The translations under genes and the position numbers were made by a program. Shown here piece by piece: positions 21,905 through 33,960 of a stretch of DNA of 64,000 nt (positions within the stretch are counted from its first letter, which is position 1; each line of letters begins with the position of its first letter). The stretch lies in the NCBI GenBank assembly GCA_037576215.1, contig JBANDB010000001.1, forward strand, positions 7,502,001 through 7,566,000. Reading direction: 5' to 3'. The stretch is from Armillaria gallica. Lineage: Eukaryota > Basidiomycota > Agaricomycetes > Agaricales > Physalacriaceae. The notes below the pieces were generated by a model that saw only the letters and a program-made list of their open reading frames with translations, was not told the DNA's origin and ran no database searches.

Positions 21905-23406
21905 GATGGACTTTCCCATCAAAATCCAGCTGGAAATCATTGCCTGCATTCCTATTTCCAGCCTTCTCAACCTTTGTGTCACTAATCAATATAACCAGGA
22001 CATCATTACTCCACTCACACATTGCTGTCTGCATTTTCGCTTACCTCCTTATTGGACTGATTTTACCATAGTGGATGCAGACACATGAAAGTGGGCAGCA
22101 GCTGCTGAAGTCTTGGCTGCCATTTTTATCACTGATGCTTAGTTCCCCATCATATCTGTGTCATTTGATATGTGGCTCATGTCCAATTACTGCTTCTTCA
22201 AATATTTTAACAATGCCAAAGTCATAAAGGTATCCATTGCAGGATATAGGCATGGCTTATCCTATTACCCCAATATCCCTTATCCATTCATGCTGCTGCC
22301 CTCTGTCAAACATCTCACTGTTGCTTGTTGCTCCTTCATGGGCTATAGCATTTTGGGTCTGCTTTCTCTGGGTACAAGGCTTGAAACCTTAGAAATCAAT
22401 TGAGTTGACAATGGTTATCTGGTATGTAGTTGATCTGCCTATGTTATTTGAGCTGATTCAATTGTCTATTGTTTTCAGATCACTCTGTTACACCTGGGTA
22501 TATTTGAACTGGGTATATGGTGCGATCTCAACAGAATAGAAACATATTGATGTGGCCTTGTCCACAGCCCTCCATTGGCCTCCCTTAAATGATTACAACT
22601 TCATTTTTCTCTGTTCATACCTAATGGCCACTGGGATGATAATCCCCCTACATTTTTTCAGCCTTGTCCTATGCAATGCCTCCTTCTTGCACAGTTGTTC
22701 CAGATCCCTTATGCACAGGTGGTTGTGAATCAGTATTTGCATCCTGGGGAGACTTTCCCAGTGCATCTCTTGCTTTCGGCTGTTGAAGATATCAACATTT
22801 GCCTGGGTTCATTCCTGTATCAATGTGTCTGATGGGGTTGGAAGGAGATGGCACACTCTTTGACAAGATTGACACTCAGGGACTGTATGTCTTTGTTCTC
22901 ATCTCCACTAGTACTTGAATACTGACATATTTGTCTACCTGATAGGTATTGTTGAGTTAGGGGCAGATGGATCTCAACATCTTCCTCTGACAGGTTTGTG
23001 TGTACTAGAGCATGTTAGGCTAGTAGGCCCTGTGTCCTCAGTTCACTGGTTACTTTGGAGTTTGATTGGCTGGTCCTCTGCTTTGAAAGAGCTTGCAACA
23101 GCTACATTGACTATTGTTGTGCATATTAACAGATACGATCATCATGATCTCCCCAAGGTCCTGTCATATCTGTTCATGCACTGTGTTCTATTGTTGACTC
23201 GCTATTCTGAGTTCTGCAAGTTTGGCAGCACGGTACAGCTGGAGATGGTTACTAATCTATATATTGGTTTATTGGACTTTGAGACATCTTATATTCATGA
23301 TCTTATTGAAAGGTTGGAATCTGACATGTCCATAAAGGCCAGCTTCATGCCTTTTTGTTTACTTATATATCCAGCAGATTTTTATAATATTGTTGCCCAT
23401 GTTTAA
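21905..23406 (+). pseudogene. F-box / leucine-rich protein gene, decayed copy 2
   Basis: The F-box-like region at about 21909-22080 reads FPIKIQLEIIACIPISSLLN and continues like copy 1, ending P-P-Y-W where copy 1 has P-Q-N-W. Stops follow (TGA at about 22086, TAG at about 22140). LRR-like pieces continue: LLPSVKHLTVACCSFMGYSI and LGLLSLGTRLETLEIN (about 22295-22400), and a 163-codon open frame at 22915-23406 with ALKELATATLTIVVHINRYD. Both TGA and TAG stops can be explained by single C-to-T or G-to-A changes. Likely function when intact: substrate-recognition subunit of an SCF ligase. Confidence 0.5.
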
Positions 23407-23543
23407 ATTTTCATAAAGTTGTATGTGTTCTGTATGACATACTTTTTGATACAGAGTTTTATTGTCTTCTGTCTATTGTTGTCTAATATACTGTGCATTT
23501 TTGCAATGTATCATGATCTGATGTTCCAACATAACATGAGTTT

Positions 23544-24420
23544 ATGTGTTTCCATGACAGGCCTTTGTTCTTGTTTTTCTCTTTAAAATTTGTTTTGTTG
23601 TCCTTCTTTCTTTCTTGTCATTGTATCCCACCTCCTCTGGTATCAGGACAGGATCACTCTCCCCCTCATGCAATGACTACCCCTGCCACTACTGGTGGTC
23701 ACATACCCAAAGTCAGGTTGCAACCTTGCATATCCTCTATAGTTCTTGCTGACTTGCATCCAGAAAAAAAGGAAGGGCTGAACTTGCAGTGGCAAGGCTC
23801 CATTACCCTTAAAAAAAATTGCACAATGCCAAAGCCAGTGAGTTTTCCCCCTCAATATCCCTCCAGGTGTGGAAGAGCCCATTCCATGTCATCAATACAG
23901 TTCTAGCAAAAAACCTTATGTCGAGAAATCTGCATGGCCTGTACTTGGACTCAGGTCATGTATGACTAAATCTTCAACATTAATAACCAACAATGTATGT
24001 TGTCTATATCTGCCACAGTTCCTTCTAACTGTTGACTTGCCAATACCATTAGATACTATAAAACATTGCCCTGGAGTCACTGTAGAATCACTTGAGAGGT
24101 GCAAGGTAATGCATGCTAGTGATGCAGATGCCCATCAGAAAGCCACCATTATGGATTGAAATGTCACATCCATCATTAGACATTCTTGTATTGTCATTGA
24201 TGATTCTGAAGTGCCTCAAACTTTGGTGGTGTATCTTAGTAGCCACTCTGATCCTCACAGTGTTGAGGTGCAAGATGGATTCAAGGTCTGGTCCTCTCGT
24301 GTGTCCCAGTGCTTCTCTTGTTAACTATATTCTAGGACTTAGAAGTGTGCTGTTGACACACTTGAAAAGCGTTGACACGGGTAATTTTGCAAAATGTATC
24401 AATACATATATTTTATAAGA
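23544..24420 (+). pseudogene. unrecognised coding relic upstream of the dioxygenase
   Basis: Broken frames with moderately coherent protein character: TTPATTGGHIPKVRLQPCIS (about 23678-23740), KKPYVEKSAWPVLGLRS (about 23910-23960) and HSCIVIDDSEVPQTLVVYLS (about 24181-24240). They could be the N-terminal part of the TET/JBP-like gene at 25.9-26.9 kb or a separate gene; the 1.5 kb between them is repeat-like. No family was recognised. Confidence 0.25.
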
Positions 24421-24439
24421 CCTAAATACCAAAGCAATG

Positions 24440-25900
24440 AAATATACCTTAGAGCGCAGTGTCCTAAGTGTGGACAATGAAGTTTCTTGAGTGATGCTTG
24501 GTGGAGCACAAGGCTTAACTGCAGAGTGATACCATAAGGGTCACACTAAGTCTAAAGCCCCAGCACTTGACACTGAGTACACTGACAATGCACGGAAGGT
24601 GTGCTAAGAATGGAACCCATGAAGCTCAGGAGATAATTGATACTTCATGGAACCTTGATCTATTATGCATGGGGTACTGCCATGCGGGGAACTGCCATGT
24701 GGGGAACTAGCGCTCTAGACCTCAGAATGTTTAGAATTGAAGTAAGACTGATGTCTCTGACTTTGGCCGATGCGCGTGAGGCCTAGACTAGATGCTAGTG
24801 GTCCTAGAAGACCATGGAAATCACTAGAACATATTATTACCATAAATAAGAGTTGCGGGGTAGGCTACAACTCCGAGGAAATACTAGGCAATGTCAGTAC
24901 GCGCAGATAGTGTGGTTAACTGATGTCACACAGCTGAGAGACTAGGATCTGGCCCCAAGCCGGAGCTCTGAGTAAGTGCCAAGCAATGGCGTGATCATGG
25001 CAACATACCTGGGATTCAGGAAAGGAAGTTCTGCCAGCCAAGAGTTACTATTTAAGGTTGTATTAATATGTAGAGCACATAGTATAAATACTGTAGTGTA
25101 GTAATAGTGTACAAGTTTTGGACCCCTGTTGTAGGAGCACACAAGCCCTCAGCTTAACCCTTTGGTCTGATTAGCACGCACTTAGTTGGGTATACCATTC
25201 CGCAAGTGGCAGAGGTTCAAACCATTTGGCTTGTTGGACAGTGTTTCTTGTGTGTGAGATACTACAGGTGGCAGAGGTTCAAACCCTTTGGTCTAGTTAG
25301 TGTTCGTATAGAGGCCTTCTTCTAACGTGCGGTCCTATAGGCAGCAGAGGTTCAAACCCTTCAGCTTGTCAGACAGGGTTTATTTGGTTATTGTTTCTCT
25401 GGATCAGCACAGGTTCAAACCTTTTGGGTCTACAATCGGTTTGGAAGCTTGAGCACATGGGTTCAAATCCTGTGGCTTGAGTGGACATGTTTTGAGGGGT
25501 TTCTGCTTAGAGTGCAAGCTTTGAGTCATGTTTAGGGTGTGTTTAAGTTGCTTGTGGTCATGTGGGTGTGTTGTGCGAGGCTTATTGAGGGTTTTGTTGG
25601 TGTGTGGCAATGAGTTGTGTATTGTAGTACACCTTACCTTGAGGCCTGGCGACATTGGTTGCCCCTCTTGTTATTAAAAGCCTTTGGACTTAGAGATATC
25701 TAGATACCCTATGAGCGCTATCGCTATACATGTGTATCATATATTCTGAGAGTTTAGTTGTTTTGCTTCAATCTGCTTCTATCACATAATATCCCCCCAA
25801 GAACTTGAGGGTTTGTGTGTGTAGTGTTGGGTGTGAGTGTGATCAGTGTCTTTGACACTGCTGCATTTCTAGCCTGCGTGCATAGAGTCTCTTCACCATT
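24440..25900. repeat. repeat block with Pol III B-box-like motifs
   Basis: No gene. Five copies of a motif matching the B-box consensus (GGTTCAAACC and one GGTTCAAATCC) occur at 25214, 25276, 25349, 25412 and 25460, all on the plus strand, spaced 48-73 bp. Four are preceded by GCAGAG or AGCACA. Pieces between them such as GGTCTGATTAGCACGC and GGTCTAGTTAGTGTTCG look like degenerate tRNA 5' halves. The 24670-24710 part has a short tandem repeat of GGGGAACTGCCATG. Possible identity: a tRNA-derived SINE-like or composite repeat. The block ends near a TA-rich stretch at about 25680-25790. Confidence 0.4.
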
Positions 25901-25938
25901 TTATCAGCATCACCCAGCAAGCTGTCAGTGAACTGTCC

Positions 25939-26960
25939 ATGCACCCACCAGGAGTGGGAGGAGATAAAAGACACTTGTCAGATGCTACGTTTCCTTTCAT
26001 GGAATACAATGTTGAAAACAGTGATGGGTCGTTTAATTGTGAGTCTTGGTTACATGCTTCTCGTTCATTTGTCTATGACCTCTCTCCACTAGTGCACACT
26101 GAGTGCATTGGTGTTCATTACGATTGCGAGTCTTGGTTTGAGCAAGGTTATAAGGTAAAGGTCATTTATTCATGTATATCTTTTTTATCAATGCACACCT
26201 GCATCTATCTATGCAGAATGTCAACCTGATTCCCTCTGCCAACCTCCTGCAAACCAACAGTGTACACCAGGCCCAATCCACTACTCACTATTTGATAAAC
26301 ATTGACCAACAATCGTCACTTTTGAACATGCATATGGAACACTTCTTCCCAAAGGAGTATGCCACACTTAATAGGGTAGCCACTGCTGGTCGATGGATTC
26401 CTGAGAACAGATCTTGCTTCCTGGGTATGGCAACCATCTGGAAATTGAATGTCAATGCTCATATTGATTGTAATGACTGGAACATCTATGCACTCACATG
26501 TGGTGGCAACTTTGTGGGGGGCTGATTGCATTTACCTGATCTCAATGTGACTCTTCAGTAAGTGCCTTAGACTATGGCTATTATGTCTGGTTACTGATGG
26601 TTGTGGCAGATATAACCCTGGCAATGTCATAATCTTCCATTCTAACATTCTCTATCATGCTATTGGTGAATGGATTCCAAGGATCATGAATGAAGGCAAC
26701 ACTTGTACACCAGGCTGCATGTTGTGGGTACAATTTATGCACAAGAAAGTCATTGGTTGGCTAAAGGGCAAACCTGGTAGCTGGAACAGATATACTTATG
26801 ACACCACTCGATATACAGTATGTTGACCTATGCCTTGTATACAATCCATGTGTTTTGGGGACATCTTGTTTTCTTAAGTTTTTAATTGTTCTAACTTTGA
26901 GTAGCACCAGCCATTCCGCATTCTTGACATCTTGTTGTAAGTCAGACAAGCAATGGCTGA
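25939..26960 (+). pseudogene. TET/JBP-like 2OG-Fe(II) dioxygenase relic
   Basis: A double-stranded beta-helix iron site is visible. LNVNAHIDCNDWNIYALTCG at about 26445-26505 supplies the HxD pair, followed by GNFVGG, a TGA (26523-26525), then LHLPDLNVTL. After a GT..AG intron (about 26560-26610) comes YNPGNVIIFHSNILYHAIGE with the distal His (about 26612-26670). A C-terminal stretch, CTPGCMLWVQFMHKKVIGWL then KGKPGSWNRYT, follows. This order matches the fungal TET/JBP-like family, known to be expanded in basidiomycetes and linked to DNA transposons; these enzymes oxidise 5-methylcytosine. The residue expected to be the 2OG-binding Arg in the T-P-G-R context is Cys. With the TGA, this copy is almost certainly inactive. 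The N-terminal exon with the P-F-M-E-Y piece begins about 25939. Confidence 0.6.
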
Positions 26961-28370
26961 CACCGTAGACACTGCCTATTGATTACTTTCTAATGGTGTC
27001 GAGCAGGAGATGGCTGTCATCTCATGCACATTGCATTCAATGTGACATATCACCAGGTAACGACAAAGACCAGTGGGAAGGTGCTCAATGCCATGGCTAT
27101 TAAGCTATAGAATATCTGGATATGTGCACATGCTCCATCATTGACAAAATTTGCCAGGTCACATTGTTGATTCTCTTCTTATCCTTCTTCACTGTGTTGT
27201 CATAGCTATGTCTCCTGCACTGTCATGCATCTTTGTGCTTTTTGTGGTACGTCTTTCCTCTATATTGTTAACCCTTTATCCTTGTCCTCATCTCTCATTG
27301 TGATCAGATCATGTTTGTGCTTTGCTCTGCTTTTTGCATTGAGCCTTTCCTTATTGACTCTGAGGGTCTTGTACGGTGTCTACCCCCCTTATTCTTGGCA
27401 ACCTCTTAGCTCTCTCGTGCAGGCTGTTATCCATGGTCCTTACTCAAACATATCTATATCCCACCCTGTTTTCAGGGTACATAGATATCTTTGATTCAAT
27501 TACCGTGTTCTTATTTTTGATCCTGTCTATGACCAGTATCCCGATGTATCTGCATACCAGGTCACTCATGCCATTGTTTGCTCCAGCTCATTCCCGGTAT
27601 GGCTAGTCTGGTGTTGCCCTCATTATGTTTGCTCACATTGCATTTTCTTAGGTGTATCACTCTTTGGTACCCACTATAGGTGGCACCAGTAGTCTCAACA
27701 ATCCCATCCTCAAGGTTAGTGAACTGTATGTCCATTGTATCTTTAATGTTAATTTGTTCTATGGTAGGGTTGTTTTGGCTTACACTTTTTGGGTACCTTC
27801 GTGGAAAGCTGGCCCTTCATATATGGTGCATGTCCATATTTATGTTCATGCATGTGGCTAACTTGGGTGCCATAGATCCACATATCTGCAATGATTCATT
27901 AATCATGCTCTCTTCATTTGCCAGAAACATGGGAACAGAGGTACAAGGTTATTTGCATGCTGAACATATAGGTGCATTGCCAATGTCTAAATCTTATCTA
28001 CTGTTTGTAATGCTGAAGATGTATGCCTCATCACTGGGTGCATTTGCATTAGATTTCAGTGCATGTTTTGCCTACATCTTAAGTCCGGTTCAGTTGTCCA
28101 TGTACCTGGGTGTTACAGTTATGTTAATATGTCTGAATTGTTTAATGCTGAGATGGGTATATCTCTGTCTTCATGTGGCACGATCTATCATCACATTTGT
28201 TGAACCTCCCAATTGTAGAGAATTAGGTTCTGCTGTTTGTGTTCCATATGAAGGTGGAAGTGGTACTCAGTACATAGATCATGTGACTGTGTCTCGTTGG
28301 CTTCCACCATCAGATAGCCCATCTGAAACATTGCAGAACACATATCGGTATAGCTTTGTTGATTATCAAT
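26961..28370 (+). other. AT-rich stretch leading into the Helitron
   Basis: Open reading exists through most of this stretch, but the translation (Met/Cys/Leu-rich, no conserved motifs) does not resemble the Helitron protein that follows in the same frame. The Helitron coding character begins about 28370. The stretch may contain the 5' end of the Helitron and a remnant of another gene (LSLSSSLIVIRSCLCFALLF near 27285). The 5' TC terminus of the Helitron could not be fixed. Confidence 0.35.
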
Positions 28371-29599
28371 TAAATGAAGTGATATTGAAAGTGCTTTTGC
28401 CTGAGAATCATATTCATACCACAGCGCCATTGTCTGTTTTATGTGAGTATATACCATTAAGAACCTTGAAGTCTCTGGCTAAATCCCATGTGACCAATGT
28501 GAAAGGTATGTCATACATGAATAAGGCTGCCATGGTGTCCCTTTTCAAGGACCATGATTGTGAGTACTGCTCTGCCTCTGTATCTGTTCTTAAGTGTCAC
28601 ATTATATTTGGTGCTGAAGCTAAGCTACCAAAGCAACCAGCCATAGGTCTTGGATCTTTGAGAGATCCTGTCTCATTGCTCTTTCCACCAGTGCTGGTAA
28701 ATGACAAGCTTGCTCATTCAATTATAGCTGATTTCTGTGCTGCATCATCTCCAGAAGCCTTCAAGGAAGCCAGCTGTGCAGTTTGTGGTCAGCTGACCCC
28801 TTTGAAAAGGCTGAGTAGCCTACAACATATAAGGTGGTTCTTGCATATTTTGGAAAATCCAGTTGCTACTTGTAAAGAAAGAAGCCATGAGACAGACCTT
28901 GTCACATATTTGGATAGACCAGTCCTTGATGAATCATGTGATCTTATTTGTCTAAGCTGTCATGCTTCAGTTTGCAAAGGTGTTGTTCTGCCTAATGCAT
29001 TGTGCAATAGACTTTGGCTTGGAGAAATACCTAAAGAACTAAAAGAGCTTTCGTTTGTTGAGCACTTACTAGTTGCCCATGTCCAACACAATTACTGCTT
29101 TGTAAAGGTGTCTATGGCATCCAGTGGATATCCAGAACTTGGTAGCTGCAAGATGATTTCACATGTAATCTTGTTTGAGTCTCCAATTGCTAAAGTATAT
29201 GATATTTTGCCTCCTCCAAGAGAAGATCTTGATGAAGTCCTTGCTATTTTATTTACTGGGCCCAGTCAGCCTACTGAGGATGATCTCAAGTGTACTCCCT
29301 TATTAGTCTGCCATAATGTGGTGGTTAATGCTTTGACATGGTTATGTAACAATCATACTGATTATCAGCATGTTAGAATATCCAAGGACAATCTAAGCCA
29401 GTATAAAGAGAACACTGTTCCTGTTGAAGTGGTTTATCAGCATAGTCTTAGTAACAAAGTCCCAGAGGGAACAAGTGTATTTGACATGTCAAATGCTGAT
29501 GGTACTGACAAAGGAGTATGCCCTATTGTAGTACATGCACTTGTAGGTGAACAGCTTTCTAAAATGGATGTTAGAGCTCAAAAAAGTCTTGCTACTTGA
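28371..29599 (+). pseudogene. Helitron N-terminal region with DUF6570-like domain
   Basis: The frame is open to the TGA at 29597-29599. It contains KAAMVSLFKDHDCEYC, a paired-Cys piece A-S-C-A-V-C-G, LICLSCHASVCKGVVLPNAL then CNRLWLGEIPKELKELSFVE (about 28941-29066). This matches the DUF6570 region that precedes Rep in many fungal Helitrons. The ends of the open frame reflect stops, not a true protein C-terminus, because the Helitron sequence continues in frame after 29599. The Met at 27680 is not supported as the real start. Confidence 0.75.
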
Positions 29600-31330
29600 C
29601 ATTTTAAGAATGACAATGGAGTTCTTACTGTAGGTCATGCAGAACTACCAGAATCAATATACAACAACCCTTCATTATATCCTTCTATGTTTCCATGGTT
29701 ATTTCCATATGGTTTGGGTGATGTAGGTTCAACCTCCATGTCTGATGCAGCTCATAAAAAATGGTTAATGATGTATCATGATAAGTGATTTCAAGTCAAT
29801 ATTGGATTTCTATTTATGGCATTTAGTCATGAGCAAATAAAAGCAAGTACCACAGCTGGTTATCTGCTAGTGAAAAAAGATAAGTTCTGACATATCACAG
29901 ATAGAATCATGAGGTTAGATGAACAGGTACTAGAATCACTTTCATCCTGACTTAGTAGTGGTGAGTCAGTCACACCTACTACACCTGCTGAAAAGGACTG
30001 TTTTCAGCTCTTTAATGATCTGGATCATGTATCATATAAAATACAAGGCTTTCTTACCTCAAAGAAATATATGCAGAATGAGGTATATTCTTTAATGGCA
30101 GCTGAAGGTGCACCATCTTGGTATATTACATTTGCACCCTCAGATCATAAGCATCCAATTTCCTTGTATTGGGCAGATCATGAAATAGAATTCTCTCCCC
30201 TTTTGCATACAGAGAGAGAATGGTTACTTTTGGTTACTGGAAATCCTGCAGCTGCAGCTTGGTTTTTTAATTTTATGGTTAATCTGTTTATTTAACATGT
30301 GTTATATCCAGACAATGAGAAACCAAGTGTATATAGACACACTTCATCTTATTATGGTGCAGTTGAGCAGCAAGATTGACTTACTCTCCATCTACACTTG
30401 ATAGCTTGAGTTAGAAGCAGTCTAAGTCCATAAGAAATCTGTGATTGATTGTTAGGTGAAAATTTTGAATTTCAAAAGCAGTTTATTGCATATCTTGAGT
30501 CAGCACATACTGGAGACTATTTCAACAGGACAGGTTTTGAGATTATACAAATGTATTATGAGGATGCCTTGCTACCAAATTATCAAAATCCAACAGAGAC
30601 TTTACCAGTCCCTCCACAACATTTTTGTGACTGTAAATCAGAAGGTTGTATTAATTGTGACAAAACTAGTTCATGGTGGACATACTTCAAGTGTATTGTT
30701 GATTCCTTGATAAGCATGGTGAATGTTCACAGTTGTCATCAGAATACATATGCAGATGGAACTCTGCATAGCACCTCTACTGCCAAAGGCTGTAAAGATA
30801 ATAAATGGGGAAAATGCAGAGGTTGGTTTCCTCAACCATTGTTTGAAACAACTACAGTAGAGTCTGAAACAGCTCATGTTAATATGAAAAAATATGAAGC
30901 TTGGATTAATACGTTCACACCTATTTTAACTTATTTACTAAGATATAATACTGATGTCACCTCATTGAGATCTGGTACAGCAATTAAAGCTGTTTTGATC
31001 TATATAAGTGATTATATTACTAAACCTGCTCTGAAGACACATGTATTCTTTGATGTTATTAAAAGTGTATTCCAACATAACAAAGATCAACTCAATACTA
31101 CAAAGAGTGGCTAGGATCAAGCAAGAAAACTAATGACACAAATGATTAATGTTTTAGGAGCAGAAATAGAGATTGGTGCATCAATGATATGTTCATATCT
31201 TCTTGGTCTATCAGGCTATTATACAAATCACACTTTTGTAACATTTTACTGGAAATCATTTGTATCAGAAGTCAGAAACAGTTGGAAGAAAGATAATGAG
31301 CCATTAGAAGACATTAAGATTCAGATTTAA
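29600..31330 (+). pseudogene. Helitron Rep (HUH endonuclease) region
   Basis: Conserved pieces: LYPSMFPWLFPYGLGD (about 29675-29722), KYMQNEVYSLMAAEGAPSWY (about 30065-30125) then ITFAPSDHKHP, AAAAWFFNF, YYGAVEQQD, stop, LTLHLHLIA with the H-L-H metal motif (about 30354-30405), and YISDYITKPAL with the paired Tyr motif (about 31001-31033). LLGLSGYYTNHTFVTFYWKS follows (about 31200-31260). Stops lie at 29786-29788 (TGA), in the HUH motif (TGA for Arg), directly after it, and several more to about 30450. The catalytic His and Tyr codons themselves are intact. Confidence 0.88.
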
Positions 31331-31375
31331 AAAAAAGACAACAAAGTTATAGGTGTATCTCCTGTTGAGGATTAT

Positions 31376-33960
31376 ATGAAACAATCTGTAGAGCTAGAAT
31401 ATATGTGTCTATATGAATGGATTAGTAAATGTGAGCATATGTCAAATCATGTCACATCTGAGAAACTGCATGAGTCTAATGAGGATTCTAATTTAGATCC
31501 AACTGAGTCCATATTGGAAAACAAGGGTGATGGTTGCATATCTGATACTGAAAGCATTCAATCTCATTCTGATGACTCTGAAGGATCTTTAAATAATTTC
31601 ATTGAAAATGACAACTCATCCACAGAAAATAAATCTGCAGGTTCTGGTAACATTGTAGATTTGAATACTATATCAAATCATTTCACTTCATCACAAAAGA
31701 CTGTGGTAGATGGCCAGGAGGAATATGACAATTTACCTATGATATCTGCTCCCTCTACTCAAGCTACATTGGTGGACAAAACTATAAACAATCTAAAACC
31801 AAAAGGATATAGAACAAAACTTAAGAAATTATTTACTTTTCTAGAGTCTCATCCTTTGTATGATACTCATTACATCTCCATGTATCCAGATAATGAAAGA
31901 CATGTCCCAAACTTTGTAGGTGGTTTATTACCTAGACATGATGCAGGTGATCATGAGTATTATTATACCACCATGCTGACATTGTTTAAGCCATGGAGAT
32001 GTGGAAATGATTTGAAGGCTTCTGATGTTTCTTGGAATCAGACCTTCATGACATTTGTGTTTGAACCATGGCAGAGAAAATTAATGTGTCATTTTAATCT
32101 GAGATATGAATGTCTTGATGCTAAAGATGACTACAATGCTCAACTGAAACAAGGTGATATAAATCCGATGCAGCAGTTTGACACTAACTGGACTACATTA
32201 GACTCTAATGTAGGTACAATCATATCACCTGAAGATATTGAAACAGGTGTTTCTTCTGACATCAATACAATTAGTAAGCACATCAGTATTGGTCATCTCA
32301 AGCATATGCAAAAAGTATCAAAGATTAATCAAATGATGGGTGAATCTGGATGTAGCTGGTCCCAATCACAACCAGATCTTGCAGATCTTTCAAACATTTC
32401 TGAAGTTACCAATTTAGCTCAACAGTCTGCAACTGAATGGAGAGAAGAATTTCAAAATGTGAGTCAAGCAGTTCTTGATGATTGTATAAAGGAAAAATCC
32501 CCATCTGATTTATTCAGACAGAAATCACATAGTAGATATATTGATCAGGCAGAATTTACTAGCCAGAAACACTTAAACAAGCAAACTGCCTCTACTCCTG
32601 AATCAGATTTAATACAAAAAGTCACAACTGCATTTCAACTTAACAGTGAACAAAAAAGGGCTTTTTCTATTGTAGCACAACATGCAATGTGTCTCATATC
32701 AGAACAACTTCACATGTATATAGGTGGAATGGGTGGAACTGGCAAATCTCAAGTATTAAAAACATTGACAGAGTTTTTTAAACAACGGAGTGAAAGTTGT
32801 TGCTTGGTGAGAGTGGCACCTACAGGAACTGCTGCATCTATTATCAAGGGATCCACTTATCATTTTATGTTTGATATTAATAAATTTACAGGGAATGATA
32901 TCAGTAAAAAGACTATGAGTGAAGTCAAATCAAGACTATCAGGAGTGAAATATGTGTTTCTTGATGAGGTCTCTATGTTGTCATGTGCTGATATATATAA
33001 GATAAGTACTTGATTAGCAATATGTATGAACCAGCCCAATTTGCCTTTTGGAAGAATGAATATGATATTTGCTGGAGATTTTGCCTAGCTCCCACCAGTT
33101 ATTGGTGGTGAAAATTCTGCCTTGTATTCACCAGCCAGTGGTATGTATGCTACTGGTAAGAAAAGTCAGGATGCTGCTCTTGGGAAAGATGTCTGGCACT
33201 AGGTTACTACTGTGGTAATTTTAAGACAGAATATGAGACAAAATACACAATCTGATGATGATAATAAACTTTGTACTGCACTATCAAACATGTGTTATAG
33301 ATCTTGTACCAGTAATGATATTGCTTTTTTAAGCACACATGTATGTGGCTCATCTTTAACTGCACCAGACATTACCAGTTCAATGTATAGAAATGTGTCA
33401 ATTATAATGGGTCTGAATATTCACAAAGATGTATACAACTGCATTGGTTCAGATCAATTTGCTCATGAAACTAAGCAAGAGCTTGTGAATTTCTATTCAG
33501 ATGATACTATAGCAGAGACTGCTATGATCACAAAACATGCAAAACATAAGAAAGTAACAGCTTTATCTCCCCAGGTTTAAATTGAACTATGGAATGCTTA
33601 TCCCAGCATGAATAACAAGCATATATCTGGGAAACTATCTTTATGCAAGGGTCTTCCTGTAATGATATGATTAAATTCAGCAATAGAATTAGGCATTACA
33701 AAAGGACAAGAGGCAACTGTTTATGCATAGGAAGCAGGTATAGGTTCATGTGGACAAAAGATATTAGAATCTCTATTTGTTAAGCTTATTCTTCCCCCAT
33801 CTACAATTTGTATACCAGGACTACCTGAAAATGTTGTGCCACTACTGCATACTTCTTCATCTATCACTTGTGTATTGCAAGATGATACAAAGATCAATAT
33901 CAACCACAGTCAGATAGAAGTCATGCCAAATTTTGCAATGACTAACTATTGTTCATAAGG
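31376..33960 (+). pseudogene. Helitron acidic linker and PIF1-like helicase region
   Basis: The first 300 codons are a Ser/Asp/Glu/Asn-rich linker. Helicase motifs follow: Q-like KVTTAFQLNSEQKRAFSIVA (about 32619-32678), Walker A GGMGGTGKSQ (about 32725-32754), APTGTAAS (Ia), FLDEVSML (II, about 32959-32982), then TGA at 33011. IFAGDFA, TAG, LPPV (III) and LRQNMRQ (IV) come next, then GLPVMI and TMT-like motifs near 33650-33970 with M-T-N-Y-C-S, TAA, G-K-T. Stops strike motif III and the S-Q-G motif, so no working helicase can be made from one frame. Confidence 0.9.

Noticed and set aside
25203..25475. Retrotransposon primer-binding sites (TGGCAGAGGTTCAAACC)
   Set aside because: The motif recurs five times at 48-73 bp spacing with no LTR, gag or pol nearby; a primer-binding site would be single and next to an LTR.
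27680..28370. Met at 27680 as the start of a 639-residue protein
   Set aside because: The first about 230 codons are Met/Cys/Leu-rich and unlike any Helitron N-terminus; the frame is open by chance or belongs to another relic.
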